From the NCBI RefSeq assembly GCF_003201655.1, contig NZ_QJJU01000007.1:171285-235284 (forward strand): a DNA stretch of 64,000 bases. Direction: 5' to 3'. Under the pieces are notes generated by a model. That model was not told the origin of the DNA. It did not search any database and saw only the letters and a program-made list of their open reading frames with translations. Shown one piece after another: positions 34,515 through 43,256 of this stretch. Within the stretch, counting starts at the first letter, position 1, and each line of letters starts with the position of its first letter. Made by a program: the position numbers and the translations under genes. Source of the DNA: Mycolicibacterium moriokaense (GTDB lineage: Bacteria > Actinomycetota > Actinomycetes > Mycobacteriales > Mycobacteriaceae).

Positions 34515-36152
34515 TCAGTGTGCGGCGACGGCCTTCTCCGCGCCGACGCCGGTGAGCGCCCGCACCTCGAACTCGGCGTTGATCTCCGGATCACCGCGGT
34601 CGGATGACGTCAGCGTGCCGATGATGCCGAGGATGAAGGCCAGCGGAATCGACACGATGCCGGGGTTGGCCAACGGGAACCATGCGAAGTCGGCGTGCGG
34701 CAGCATCGCCGTCTTGGCACCCGACACCGCGGGGGAGAAAACGATCAGCACGATCGTCGAGATCAGGCCGCCGTACATGCTCCACAGCGCGCCACGGGTG
34801 TTGAACCGCGCCCAGTACAGCGAGTACAGGATCGTCGGCAGGTTGGCCGCCGCCGCGACCGCGAACGCGAGTGCGACGAGGAACGCGATGTTCTGGCCAT
34901 TGGCCAGAATGCCGAGGCCGATAGCGAGGATGCCGATCACCACAACCGTGATGCGTGACACGCGCACCTGTTCGTCCTCCGTGACCTGATGACTCTTCAT
35001 GACGCTGGCATAGATGTCGTGCGCGAACGACGTTGCCGCAGTGATGGTCAGCCCTGCGACTACCGCGAGGATCGTCGCGAACGCCACCGCGGAGATGACA
35101 CCAAGAAGGACCACCCCGCCGAGGTGGAACGCCAGCAGCGGTGCCGCGGAGTTCTGGGCGCCGGGCGCCGCCAGAATTTCGTCGGGTCCGACAAGGGCTG
35201 CGGCACCGTAGCCCAGCGCCAGCGTGAACAGATAGAACGCGCCGATGAGCGCGATCGCCCACACCACCGACCGGCGGGCTTCCTTGGCGGTCGGCACGGT
35301 GTAGAAGCGCATCAGCACGTGCGGCAGTCCAGCCGTGCCGAGCACCAGGGCCAGTGCCAGCGAGATGAAGTTGATCTGCGACGTCAGCGTCGCGCCGTAC
35401 TGTGCGCCGGGGGCGAGCACGTCGCGTTTGGCCACCGCCTTGTCGGCGGATCCGCTCACCGCGGACTGTGCCGCGCCGAGGATGTCGGAGAAGTTGAGAC
35501 CGAACTTCGCCAACACCATCACTGTCATCAGTCCGGCGCCGCCGATCAATAGGGCGGCCTTGATGATCTGCACCCATGTGGTGCCCTTCATCCCACCTAT
35601 CAGCACGTAGACAATCATCAGCAAGCCGACGACCGCGATGACCAGGGCCTGGCCGACACTGCCCTTGACGTTGAGTAGCAGGGCGACCAATCCGCCTGCG
35701 CCCGCCATCTGGGCCAGCAGATAGAACAGGCAGACAGCAAGTGTGGTGGTGGCCGCGGCAATCCGGACTGGCCGCTGCTTCAGCCGGAAACTCAGCACGT
35801 CGGCCATCGTGAATTTGCCTGCGTTGCGCAGCAATTCGGCGACGAGCAGCAGTGCGACGAGCCAGGCGACCAGGAAGCCGATCGAGTAGAGGAAGCCGTC
35901 GTAGCCATAGACCGCGATGGCTCCCGCGATTCCGAGGAAGCTGGCCGCCGACAGGTAGTCACCGGAGATCGCGATGCCGTTCTGCGGCCCGGTGAACGCG
36001 CGACCCGCGGTGAAGAACTCCGCGGCCGTGGTGTTCTTCTTGCTGGCGCGGATCACGATGTACAGGGTGATCACGACGAAGAGCGCGAAGATGCCGATGT
36101 TGGCGGCGGGATTGCCGACGCTTGAGCCTGCGGCAAGGACGTTGACGGTCAT
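34515..36152 (-). CDS. Cation/acetate (monocarboxylate) symporter, SSS family
   Basis: A 545-residue sodium:solute symporter with about 13 helices, close to ActP/MctC. It starts with a short extracytoplasmic end, then AEFFTAGRAFTGPQNGIAIS, GDYLSAASFLGIAG and the family stretch PHVLMRFYTVPTAKEARRS. ActP takes up acetate, and MctC pyruvate, acetate and propionate. The ATG overlaps the DUF485 stop (ATGA), the classic yjcH-actP arrangement. It could supply short-chain acids to the acyl-CoA enzymes nearby. Confidence 0.92.
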   Translation of the reverse strand: MTVNVLAAGSSVGNPAANIGIFALFVVITLYIVIRASKKNTTAAEFFTAGRAFTGPQNGIAISGDYLSAASFLGIAGAIAVYGYDGFLYSIGFLVAWLVALLLVAELLRNAGKFTMADVLSFRLKQRPVRIAAATTTLAVCLFYLLAQMAGAGGLVALLLNVKGSVGQALVIAVVGLLMIVYVLIGGMKGTTWVQIIKAALLIGGAGLMTVMVLAKFGLNFSDILGAAQSAVSGSADKAVAKRDVLAPGAQYGATLTSQINFISLALALVLGTAGLPHVLMRFYTVPTAKEARRSVVWAIALIGAFYLFTLALGYGAAALVGPDEILAAPGAQNSAAPLLAFHLGGVVLLGVISAVAFATILAVVAGLTITAATSFAHDIYASVMKSHQVTEDEQVRVSRITVVVIGILAIGLGILANGQNIAFLVALAFAVAAAANLPTILYSLYWARFNTRGALWSMYGGLISTIVLIVFSPAVSGAKTAMLPHADFAWFPLANPGIVSIPLAFILGIIGTLTSSDRGDPEINAEFEVRALTGVGAEKAVAAH

Positions 36153-36499
36153 GCCGAACCGCCTTCCATCTCGGCGCGAATCGCTTCGGCACGAGGATCG
36201 AGTTCACGGTTGGCCCACCAGACGTAGATGCCGGTGATGGCGAACGTCGACACGAACTGACCCAGGCCGATGAGCAGGCCGACATTGATGTTGCCCCACA
36301 CCTTGATGGCCATGAAGTCGTGTGCGAACGCGCCGAGTAGGACATAGGCGAAGTACCAGACCAGGAACAGCCCGCTCATCGGGAAAACGAAGCGGCGCAA
36401 TCTGCTTCGCAACTCCTGGAACTCCGGGCTGGCCTGTACGGCCAGATAGTCTTGGCCACTGACGGGGGTTTCGTGGGGCGGATGTTGGGTCTCCGGCAC
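36149..36499 (-). CDS. DUF485 membrane protein (YjcH-like)
   Basis: A 116-residue protein with two hydrophobic helices (FPMSGLFLVWYFAYVLLGAF and LLIGLGQFVSTFAITGIYVW). DUF485 proteins accompany acetate symporters and may assist their folding or activity. The GTG start (VPETQHPPHETP) is chosen because AGGAG stands 5 bp before it; the frame is open upstream without a ribosome site. It overlaps actP by 4 bp. Confidence 0.9.
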   Translation of the reverse strand: MPETQHPPHETPVSGQDYLAVQASPEFQELRSRLRRFVFPMSGLFLVWYFAYVLLGAFAHDFMAIKVWGNINVGLLIGLGQFVSTFAITGIYVWWANRELDPRAEAIRAEMEGGSA

Positions 36500-36584
36500 G
36501 GTGACTCCTGAGCTCGATGTGTAGTTGTGCACGCGACAGCCTAGTGAGACCCGCGTCACACTCAGGCGGTTCCCAGGAAACTGT

Positions 36585-36597
36585 GGGGTTAAACCCC
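36585..36597. promoter_or_regulatory. 13-bp palindrome between symporter operon and HhH-GPD gene
   Basis: GGGGTT-A-AACCCC is a perfect odd palindrome, 18 bp before the HhH-GPD GTG and 86 bp before the DUF485 start. It could be a regulator site for either divergent gene. Confidence 0.35.
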
Positions 36598-36614
36598 CGA
36601 TCTAGACTGGCCGA

Positions 36615-37193
36615 GTGGCGAAACTGCAGCTAGTTCAAGACCCGGCGGCCGACGCGCTGCTGGAGTCCAACCCATTCGCACTGCTGGTCGGCATGCTTTT
36701 GGATCAGCAGTACCCGATGGAACATGCATTCGCGGGGCCCAAGAAGATCGCTGACCGCATCGGCGGAGTGGACCCACGCGAGATTGCCGACTACAACCCG
36801 GAGGAATTCGCGGCGTTGTGTTCGAAAACACCTGCGATACACCGCTTTCCAGGGTCGATGGCCAAGCGGATCCAAGATCTGTCGCAAATCATCGTCGACC
36901 AGTACGGCGGTGACGCAGCGGCGCTGTGGACGGCGGGCGACCCGGACGGGCCCGAGGTGCTGCGGCGGATCAAGGGACTTCCGGGGTTCGGCGAACAGAA
37001 GGCGAAGATTTTCGTTGCGCTGCTTGGCAAGCAGTACGGCGTGACGCCGAAGGGCTGGCGCGAAGCGGCAGGTGCCTATGGCAAAGCCGGAGCGTTCATG
37101 TCGGTGGCCGACGTGAAAGACGCCGGATCGCTGGAGAAGGTGCGGTCGTACAAGAAGCAAGCGAAAGCGGCAGCCAAAGCGGCCAAGGCCTAG
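36615..37193 (+). CDS. HhH-GPD base-excision protein, Rv1156 homologue
   Basis: A 192-residue protein starting at GTG (VAKLQLVQDPAAD). It carries NPFALLVGMLLDQQYPMEHA, IKGLPGFGEQKAKIFVALLG (helix-hairpin-helix, then GPD-type region) and a Lys/Ala-rich tail. The family is of DNA glycosylase/AP lyase ancestry, but the mycobacterial Rv1156 group is shorter than Nth and lacks an iron-sulfur cluster. A role in base-excision repair is likely but unproven. The 3' end overlaps the recombinase gene by 4 bp on the other strand. Confidence 0.88.
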   Translation: MAKLQLVQDPAADALLESNPFALLVGMLLDQQYPMEHAFAGPKKIADRIGGVDPREIADYNPEEFAALCSKTPAIHRFPGSMAKRIQDLSQIIVDQYGGDAAALWTAGDPDGPEVLRRIKGLPGFGEQKAKIFVALLGKQYGVTPKGWREAAGAYGKAGAFMSVADVKDAGSLEKVRSYKKQAKAAAKAAKA

Positions 37194-37576
37194 ATCCTCT
37201 GGTGGCCGTGTTCCGGGTCGAGCTGGGCCAGCGAGCTGATGATGCCTGCGACGACGCGTCCCACCGATGTGCCGGTGTCCAGACCTTCCTTTAGCGTTTG
37301 CAGTCTGATCCCGCGTTCGGTGAGGTCGGCGATGGTTCGTGTCACTTCCGCGGCTGACCGGCCGAGCCTGTCGAGCCCGACGACGATGACCGTGTCGCCC
37401 GAGCGGGCATAACTCAGCATCGCGTGCAGGCCCGCGCGCGCCCGCTCGGCGGAGTCGGACAACTTGTCGGTGAACACCCTGCGCGGGTCGACGCCCGCAG
37501 CGTTCAGTGCCGCGAGCTGACCCTCAAGGTTCCGCTCGACGGTGCTGGCTGTGGCGTAGCCCAGCGTGCAGGTCAC
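37190..37576 (-). CDS. Truncated, probably inactive serine recombinase catalytic domain
   Basis: A 128-residue resolvase/invertase N-terminal domain. LGYATASTVE matches the LGYARVST start, with Ser11 at the nucleophile position but the usual Arg of YAR replaced by Thr9. The later Arg pair is intact (GLDRLGRS, R70 and R73). The protein ends at SSLAQLDPEHGHQRI, where a full enzyme would continue through helix E and a DNA-binding HTH of 50 or more residues. So it is cut short and lacks a catalytic Arg. It could be a relic or a domesticated small protein. No matching res site or transposase is adjacent. Confidence 0.8.
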   Translation of the reverse strand: MTCTLGYATASTVERNLEGQLAALNAAGVDPRRVFTDKLSDSAERARAGLHAMLSYARSGDTVIVVGLDRLGRSAAEVTRTIADLTERGIRLQTLKEGLDTGTSVGRVVAGIISSLAQLDPEHGHQRI

Positions 37577-37671
37577 GAACTCAAGGTCTCATGACACCCA
37601 TCGCCGGGGGAAGGGCCGCGCTGCATTGAGTCTGGCTAACTGCCGAACCGTTATCCAACGTCAACATGCCG

Positions 37672-38337
37672 CTAGGCGCGCAGTGGCTCACCGTCGAACC
37701 GTTCGTGGCTGGCGAGCTCGGCGACGGACTTGCGCGTGAGCTTGCTGACCTGCTTCACCGGCTTGCCGATCGGAAGGATGGCTGCGATCGCATAGTCGTC
37801 GGGGATGCCGAGCAGCTCCTTGACGCGCGGCTCCTCGGCCACGGCCATCGTGGTAAGCACGCCGCCGTATCCCTCGTTGCGGGCGGCCAGCAGGATGCCC
37901 CAGACGAACGGGTACACCGACGCTCCCGGAATGACGCCGATGCGGTCGAGGTACTGGTCGAACGCCGCGCACACGTTGAGATCAACGCAGACCACGAGTA
38001 CAGCGCCCGCACCCAGCACGGGCGCCCCTAGGTACGGCGGCACGTCGGTGGCAGCCACTTCCTCGGCGGAAACCTTCATGGGCTGCACGGGATTCCACGG
38101 GCCTTCGCCATTCTTCGTTTGCGCCAGGTACCGCCGCGCACCCGTGACACTCAAGTCGACGATCGCCTCTCGGGTGGCTCGATCCCGGACCACGATCACC
38201 CGGACGCCTTGGCGGTTGCCGCCGCTCGGTGCGAACCGGGCGTTGTCGAGGATGCGTTCGAGCACCTCGTCGGGCAGTGGGTCATCGGTGAATCGGCGGA
38301 CAGCACCTGTTGTGCGCATGACGTCGTATAGCTCCAT
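37672..38337 (-). CDS. Nitroreductase family flavoprotein
   Basis: A 221-residue FMN protein starting MELYDVMRTTGAVRRFTDDP. The FMN-binding block is RFAPSGGNRQGVRVIVVRD, and GYGGVLTTM occurs towards the C-terminal dimer region. The family reduces nitro compounds, quinones or flavins, and some members act as F420-linked or BluB-like enzymes. It stands alone, divergent from the DUF1059 gene with 40 bp between. The natural substrate is unknown. Confidence 0.88.
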   Translation of the reverse strand: MELYDVMRTTGAVRRFTDDPLPDEVLERILDNARFAPSGGNRQGVRVIVVRDRATREAIVDLSVTGARRYLAQTKNGEGPWNPVQPMKVSAEEVAATDVPPYLGAPVLGAGAVLVVCVDLNVCAAFDQYLDRIGVIPGASVYPFVWGILLAARNEGYGGVLTTMAVAEEPRVKELLGIPDDYAIAAILPIGKPVKQVSKLTRKSVAELASHERFDGEPLRA

Positions 38338-38377
38338 GCGGACATCTTCTCTGGCGCGCCTGTGGGATTGTGAAGAT

Positions 38378-38524
38378 ATGAAGACCCATTTGAATTGCCC
38401 GTGCGGCGAGTCCATCAAGGGCGAGAACGAGGACGATCTCGTCGAGAAGGCCCAAGTTCACCTGTCGGAGGCGCATCCCGGTCGCGAGTACGACCGCGAC
38501 GCGATCCTCTTCATGGCCTACTGA
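38378..38524 (+). CDS. DUF1059 small protein
   Basis: A 48-residue protein: MKTHLNCPCGESIKGENEDD followed by a short helix and HPGREYDRDAILFMAY. The Cys-Pro-Cys-Gly and the pattern through HLSEAHPG match DUF1059, a small zinc-ribbon-like family with no known function. The start has AGATATG context with weak ribosome site. It is convergent with the Ala/Pro-rich gene, and a repeat-family hairpin lies in between. Confidence 0.82.
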   Translation: MKTHLNCPCGESIKGENEDDLVEKAQVHLSEAHPGREYDRDAILFMAY

Positions 38525-38557
38525 TCTCCGCCAGTGTGCGCGTTTGTACGTAAATCA

Positions 38558-38589
38558 CGGCGTGTCGCCGTGCAGACACGCACGCTCGC
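38558..38589. repeat. 32-nt intergenic repeat, copy A (hairpin)
   Basis: The reverse complement matches 56223-56254 at 30 of 32 positions. It contains the stem GCGTGTC (38560-38566)/GACACGC (38575-38581) with an 8-nt loop and lies between two convergent genes, so it probably acts as a terminator. Confidence 0.6.
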
Positions 38590-38598
38590 CGTAGTGAG

Positions 38599-39531
38599 CT
38601 AGGGGACGACCGTCGAGCCGATCGTCGGCATGAACTGGCACTGCTTCTCGGTGGTGGTGACCTGACCGAAGATCGTCGAGATGATGCTGCCCGAGCCGGT
38701 GTCGACGATGGCCGACAGCGTCGTCGGACCGTCGGGGTTGATGTCGGGCCGCGGCTTGAGCGTGGCGCTTCCTGACTTGCCGGTGGTCAGGTTGACCCAC
38801 GTGACGTTCAGCGGCAGCCGCTGCTCGGCCGCCGGTGCGGGAGTGCCGATGGCGGTGAACACGTAGGCCGTCTGGCCTGCCGCCGGCCCGGGTGCCGGGA
38901 TCGTCGCCGGACCCGCAACCGAGATCGCGGTCGCCAGGACATTGCCGCCGTCCTGCAAGCATCCGTTGCTGATCGACGGGTACAGGAAGTCCTGCGTCAC
39001 AGGGGCGTCCGGACCGAACGCGGGTGCAGCTGCGGGCGCAGGGGCCGCTGCGGCGTCGGGTGCCGGGGCAGGTGCCGGAGCGGGTGCGGGCAACGCTTCC
39101 GGAGCCGGAGCCGGAGCCGGAGCCGCGAGAGGCGCGGCGTCCGGCACAGGTCCGACGGCGTGGGCCGGATCGACACCCATAGGCAGATGCGCCTCCGCGC
39201 CAGGCACCGCGCCTGCCGCGGGAACATGCGCGACGAACTGGTTCACCGCGGTCGCCACGTTCTTCGAATCAGGTGGGGCCGTCGCATCGCCCGCGAACAC
39301 CGCTGCTGCGGCCATCAGCGTCGAGGCGGCGTTTGTCGGATCGGCGGCCGCGCGCTGGATGGCCGGTCCGATGCCTTGCACTGCCGACAACCCCGGCGCC
39401 TGCAACGCGTCGATCGGCAGTGGTGGCGTCGGGTCGGCGTTGGCCACTGGCGTCACGCCGGCGAGCAGCAGCGCGGTCGTCGCGCCGACAGCCGCTGCCG
39501 CACCTGCGAATGTCGTCCTGATCGATGACAT
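38599..39531 (-). CDS. Secreted Ala/Pro-rich protein, Rv1157c type
   Basis: A 310-residue exported protein. Residues 1-32 are a signal peptide ending ANADP. A long Pro-Ala repeat lies at about 130-180 (runs of PAPAPAP), and the C-terminal third from about 185 is ordered, with TQDFLYPSISNGCLQDGG and a final CQFMPTIGSTVVP; two Cys may form a disulfide. It corresponds to M. tuberculosis Rv1157c by position. A cell-envelope role is inferred. It is followed upstream by a second Ala/Pro-rich gene in the same orientation. Confidence 0.85.
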   Translation of the reverse strand: MSSIRTTFAGAAAAVGATTALLLAGVTPVANADPTPPLPIDALQAPGLSAVQGIGPAIQRAAADPTNAASTLMAAAAVFAGDATAPPDSKNVATAVNQFVAHVPAAGAVPGAEAHLPMGVDPAHAVGPVPDAAPLAAPAPAPAPEALPAPAPAPAPAPDAAAAPAPAAAPAFGPDAPVTQDFLYPSISNGCLQDGGNVLATAISVAGPATIPAPGPAAGQTAYVFTAIGTPAPAAEQRLPLNVTWVNLTTGKSGSATLKPRPDINPDGPTTLSAIVDTGSGSIISTIFGQVTTTEKQCQFMPTIGSTVVP

Positions 39532-39580
39532 GGTTCCCCGATTCCTGGTTGTCGTTGGCGACCGGCTCAGGCCGCGGCCG

Positions 39581-40153
39581 TCACGGCAGAGCGGACAGCG
39601 GCATGATCAGCGGCGCGAGGCCCGCGGTGGGCGCCGCCGCCGGGGCCGTCGCCGCAGGCAGGGCTGCGGCTGCGGATGGCGCGGCCGCAGCCGGCGCGGT
39701 TGCCGCTGATGGCAGCAGACTGGCAAGCGGTGTTCCTGCTGGCATCAACGACGCCAAGGCACTCGGGACCGCGGTCAGCAGGTTCTGCGGCGCGGACAGT
39801 GGTGTGGCCGTCGTCGCGAGCGCGTTCAGCGGGGCGGCGGCGCCAGGAACTGCTGCCGGTGTCTGAGGAAGCGTGACCGACGCGGTTGCGGTCGGGGGAG
39901 CCGCTGCGGGCGCCGCGACAGGCGCAACGGCGCTTTGCGCGGTGCCGAGGAGCGACGTGAAGCCCTGCATCAGCGAAGTCGCGGCGGACGGATTGGTCGC
40001 GAGCTGCTGGAGGAACGGCAGACCGGGCACGCTCGGCGTCGGTGCGGGCGCAAGCGGCTCGGCTGCGGCCGTCGCGCTGAGCCCCAGCGCGACTGCAGTC
40101 GCACCCGCGGCGGCGATCATGCTGGTGGCAAGCATTTTCGTGGTGAGTTTCAT
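39581..40153 (-). CDS. Secreted Ala/Pro-rich protein, Rv1158c type
   Basis: A 190-residue exported protein with a signal peptide (MKLTTKMLATSMIAAAG to AAAEP). After a short segment LPFLQQLATNPSAATSLMQG, most of the remainder is Ala/Pro/Thr low complexity, ending LAPLIMPLSALP. It is the upstream neighbour of the Rv1157c-type gene, 49 bp away, and the pair matches Rv1158c-Rv1157c order next to pimE. Its function is unknown; wall association is likely. Confidence 0.82.
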   Translation of the reverse strand: MKLTTKMLATSMIAAAGATAVALGLSATAAAEPLAPAPTPSVPGLPFLQQLATNPSAATSLMQGFTSLLGTAQSAVAPVAAPAAAPPTATASVTLPQTPAAVPGAAAPLNALATTATPLSAPQNLLTAVPSALASLMPAGTPLASLLPSAATAPAAAAPSAAAALPAATAPAAAPTAGLAPLIMPLSALP

Positions 40154-40332
40154 GGTTTTTCCAATCCGTTGGAGGCACGCCTGATCCCGAAGCTACGTAG
40201 TTACTGGTGTTACTCAAGTGACACGTGTGGCGGAGATCTAAACGTTACGGATGCGACGACATACCGTGACCGCTCGCTAGAGTCGGCGGGATAGACGCCA
40301 CCGAATCCGCCGCATCGACGCCGTCTCCGTGG

Positions 40333-41499
40333 ATGGCGAACCGATTGGCGATCGCGGCGGCGGCGTTGTTGGCGATCAGCATCGCTGCGCGCCTCGCATG
40401 GACCTACCTGGTACCCAACGGCGCCAACTTCGTCGACCTTCACGTGTACGTCGGCGGCGCTGGCGCGCTCGATCATCGGGGCACGCTCTACGACTACGTC
40501 TATGCCGACCAGACGCCCGACTTCCCGCTGCCGTTTACCTATCCACCATTCGCAGCGGTCGTCTTCTACCCGCTGCACTTCATTCCGTTCGGAATTCTGT
40601 CGTTCGCTTGGCAACTCGGCACAATTGCGGCGCTCTACGGAGTGGTGCGTGTCAGCCAGCGACTGCTGCCAGGACCCGACGGCGGTCGGCGCATCGCAAT
40701 GCTGTGGACGGCGGTCGGCATCTGGGTCGAACCGCTGCGAAGCAATTTCGACTACGGGCAGATCAACGTTCTGCTGGTGCTCGCTGTGCTGTATGCGGTC
40801 TACAGCACGCGGTGGTGGTTGTCCGGGCTGCTCGTCGGGCTCGCCGCGGGAGTGAAGCTGACGCCTGCGGTGTCGGGTTTGTACTTCGTCGGTGCGCGGC
40901 GATGGGCCGTGGCGGCGTTCTCGGCTGTGGTGTTCTTCGGCACTGTTGCGGTCTCGGCGCTAGTCGTCGGCGACCAAACCCGTTACTACTTCACCGAACT
41001 GCTCGGCGACGCGTCCCGGGTAGGTCCGATCGGAACGTCGTTCAACCAGTCGTGGCGGGGCGGGATCTCGAGGATTCTCGGGCACGACGCGGGCTACGGA
41101 CCGCTGGTGTTGGCCGCGATCGCGGTGACCGCGGTGCTCGCCGTGTTGGCATGGCGCGCCGTCGGCGGCGCAACCGACCGGCTCGGTGCCATCGTCATCG
41201 TGCAGTTGTTCGGCCTGCTGCTGTCGCCGATCTCGTGGACGCATCACTGGGTTTGGTTGATCCCGCTGATGATCTGGCTGCTGCACGGCCCGCTGTGCGA
41301 CCGGCTGGGCGCGCGGATCCTCGGCTGGGGCTGGCTGGCGCTGACGCTGATCGGAGTCCCATGGCTGTTGAGCTTCGCCCAGCCGACCATCTGGGTGATC
41401 GGCCGTCCGTGGTACCTGGCCTGGGCAGGCCTGATCTATCCCGTCGCGACGCTGGCGACGCTGTGGTGGATCGCAGCTAGTCGTCGACGACCTGGTTGA
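40333..41499 (+). CDS. pimE: PimE, GT-C mannosyltransferase for higher PIMs
   Basis: A 388-residue polytopic membrane protein of about ten helices. The GT-C catalytic Asp lies in [11 protein letters not shown] (Asp35) in the first extracytoplasmic loop. PimE adds the fifth (alpha-1,2) mannose of polar PIMs using polyprenyl-phosphomannose on the outer face of the plasma membrane. Motifs [10 protein letters not shown] and [11 protein letters not shown] are typical. The frame is open upstream, but this ATG is the first start codon. Its 3' end overlaps the phhB-like gene by 23 bp. lpqW, which modulates PimE-dependent PIM/LAM balance, is about 4 kb downstream. Confidence 0.92.
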   Translation: MANRLAIAAAALLAISIAARLAWTYLVPNGANFVDLHVYVGGAGALDHRGTLYDYVYADQTPDFPLPFTYPPFAAVVFYPLHFIPFGILSFAWQLGTIAALYGVVRVSQRLLPGPDGGRRIAMLWTAVGIWVEPLRSNFDYGQINVLLVLAVLYAVYSTRWWLSGLLVGLAAGVKLTPAVSGLYFVGARRWAVAAFSAVVFFGTVAVSALVVGDQTRYYFTELLGDASRVGPIGTSFNQSWRGGISRILGHDAGYGPLVLAAIAVTAVLAVLAWRAVGGATDRLGAIVIVQLFGLLLSPISWTHHWVWLIPLMIWLLHGPLCDRLGARILGWGWLALTLIGVPWLLSFAQPTIWVIGRPWYLAWAGLIYPVATLATLWWIAASRRRPG

Positions 41500-41761
41500 T
41501 CTCCCTCGCCATATCCAGGTCGTTCTCGGTGATGCCACCGGCGGAGTGGGTAACCAGCACGAAAGTCACGGTCCGCCAACGGATATCGATGTCCGGGTGA
41601 TGGTCCTTTTCCTCTGCACGCTCGGCGACACGGCTGACCGCGGCGATACCTTCGAGGAAGGCGGGAAACTTGATCGATCGGCGCAGGGCGCCGTCGGCGC
41701 GTTCCCAGCCGGGGAGGTTGGGGAGCGCGGCGTCTACTTGGGCGTCCGTTAAAACAGCCAT
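41477..41761 (-). CDS. Pterin-4a-carbinolamine dehydratase family protein
   Basis: A 94-residue protein starting [20 protein letters not shown]. The active-site motif [12 protein letters not shown] is present, with the His pair and Trp of the DCoH family, and [14 protein letters not shown] follows. The enzyme dehydrates 4a-hydroxytetrahydropterin; in mycobacteria, where aromatic amino-acid hydroxylases are few, a molybdopterin or other pterin role is possible. It lies antisense to the pimE end, as in M. tuberculosis Rv1159A. Confidence 0.92.
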   Translation of the reverse strand: MAVLTDAQVDAALPNLPGWERADGALRRSIKFPAFLEGIAAVSRVAERAEEKDHHPDIDIRWRTVTFVLVTHSAGGITENDLDMAREINQVVDD

Positions 41762-41836
41762 GCCATCAACGTACCGCTGTGAGGCCGGTTGGTGGACTGG
41801 GTCGCCTACAGGCACCCACCAGAATTCTCCAGCAAG

Positions 41837-42250
41837 ATGGTGGATGTGCGTGATCCCGTAGGGGTCGACTCAATAGACGACGGACCAACCACCGCCGTGC
41901 GTCGGAGCGATTCTGCGCAGGTGGTGGTCGGCGGTGGTCTCCTTGTCGCCCTTCTTGTCCTGCTCGCAGTGTCGGTTATCTGGGTCTCCCACGATTCGAA
42001 ACACCCACTTGTCCAACCGAATCCGCATCTGCCGACGACCTCCGCACCAACGTCCACCGTGACGGCTGCGCCGATTCCGCCGCCAGCCTCTGCGACTCAG
42101 CAGGCGCCACCTGTCGACACCCCCACCGCGCCGGTAGAGGCCTGGTCGCCATCACGGGTGACTGCCGAGACGATGGCGCCTGCCCCACCGCCGATGCCGC
42201 GACTTCCAACTCTGCACGAGCTGTTCCCCCGACTGTTTCCAAGCGAATAG
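41837..42250 (+). CDS. Single-pass membrane protein with Pro/Thr-rich tail
   Basis: A 137-residue protein starting [17 protein letters not shown] (an ATG 48 bases earlier at 41789 is possible). One transmembrane helix occupies about residues 30-50 ([20 protein letters not shown]). Outside it lies an extracytoplasmic Thr/Pro-rich segment ending [16 protein letters not shown] do not recognise a family. The gene sits between the phhB-like gene and mutT2, 22 bp before the mutT2 GTG, so they may be cotranscribed. Confidence 0.7.
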   Translation: MVDVRDPVGVDSIDDGPTTAVRRSDSAQVVVGGGLLVALLVLLAVSVIWVSHDSKHPLVQPNPHLPTTSAPTSTVTAAPIPPPASATQQAPPVDTPTAPVEAWSPSRVTAETMAPAPPPMPRLPTLHELFPRLFPSE

Positions 42251-42272
42251 GCGCCGTATACCGTCGCGGGCA

Positions 42273-43256
42273 GTGTCGAACCAGATCGTCGTTGCCGGTG
42301 CAGTGATCTCGGGTTCCTTGCTGCTGGTGGCCCAGCGTGCGCGGCCGCCGGAGCTGGCAGGCCTGTGGGAGCTGCCGGGCGGCAAGGTGGCGGCGGGGGA
42401 GAGCGACGCCGCCGCCCTGGCCCGCGAACTTCGCGAGGAACTCGGCGTCGAGGTGACTGTCGGGCCGCGGATCGGCGCCGACGTGGCGTTGAACGGGACG
42501 ACGACGTTGCGCGCCTACCGCGTCACGCAGACCGGTGGAACGTTGCACCCCAACGATCACCGAGCGCTGCGCTGGATCGGCGCCGACGAACTCGAGGGTC
42601 TGGCGTGGGTACCCGCCGACCGTGCGTGGGTCGGTGAACTGACCGTCGCACTTCAGACCGGCCTCGCGGTCCGCCGCGCGGTCGAGGCCGACAGGGCGGG
42701 CATCGCCGCGGTCGTCGTCGAGGCGTATCGACGCGAGTTCTCCACACTGTCGCGGAAGGTGGACACCATCACGGCCGTGCTCACACCCGCGGTGGAGGTG
42801 GACCGGTTCTTCGTCGCAGACGGTGGCGGCGACGTCATCGGGGCTGTCGCCTGCACCGACCGCACCGGCCGTGCCATGCGGGTGCTGGCCGCGGACTGGC
42901 GCAGCAACCTTGGCCTCGTCCGCGGCACAGTGGCCGCACGAATTCTGGCTCCCCAGTGGATATCTCAGCTCGACTACCCGGACGATACGGGCTACATCGA
43001 GTTCGTCGCCGTCGCGGAGCGGGCCCGACGGCAAGGCATCGCCACCAGGCTCATCGAGGGCGTCATCGCGCAGACCCGCTATACCAACTTCGAGCTCGAA
43101 GTCACCGACGTCAACGTGGCGGCCCGCGACTGCTATCGCAGGGTCGGGTTCGTCGACGTCAACCGGAAGAAAGAGAAGTTCGGTCGCATCAAGGGATTTC
43201 GCGAGCGCATCTACATGCACTACACGCGCGAGCCGACGGAGCTCGCGGCTCAGTAA
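42273..43256 (+). CDS. mutT2: MutT2 Nudix hydrolase fused to a GNAT acetyltransferase
   Basis: A 327-residue two-domain protein. Residues 1-130 are MutT2-like: the Nudix box runs from Gly37 with Glu43, Arg51, Glu52, Glu55, Glu56 and Gly58 (LPGGKVAAGE, then RELREELGV). MutT2 hydrolyses 5-methyl-dCTP/dCTP and oxidised nucleotides. Residues 131-320 are a GNAT domain: EADRAGIAAVVVEAYRREF, ARRQGIATRLIEG as acetyl-CoA loop, and NVAARDCYRRVGF. The M. tuberculosis MutT2 is a stand-alone protein of about 140 residues, so this is a fusion. The frame is continuous, with no internal stop at the junction. The start is GTG. Confidence 0.88.
   Translation: MSNQIVVAGAVISGSLLLVAQRARPPELAGLWELPGGKVAAGESDAAALARELREELGVEVTVGPRIGADVALNGTTTLRAYRVTQTGGTLHPNDHRALRWIGADELEGLAWVPADRAWVGELTVALQTGLAVRRAVEADRAGIAAVVVEAYRREFSTLSRKVDTITAVLTPAVEVDRFFVADGGGDVIGAVACTDRTGRAMRVLAADWRSNLGLVRGTVAARILAPQWISQLDYPDDTGYIEFVAVAERARRQGIATRLIEGVIAQTRYTNFELEVTDVNVAARDCYRRVGFVDVNRKKEKFGRIKGFRERIYMHYTREPTELAAQ

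Noticed and set aside
39060..39130. GGAGCCGGAGCCG repeats in the Rv1157c-type gene seen as a tandem DNA repeat
   Set aside because: They encode the Pro-Ala tract of the protein and are best explained as coding low complexity.
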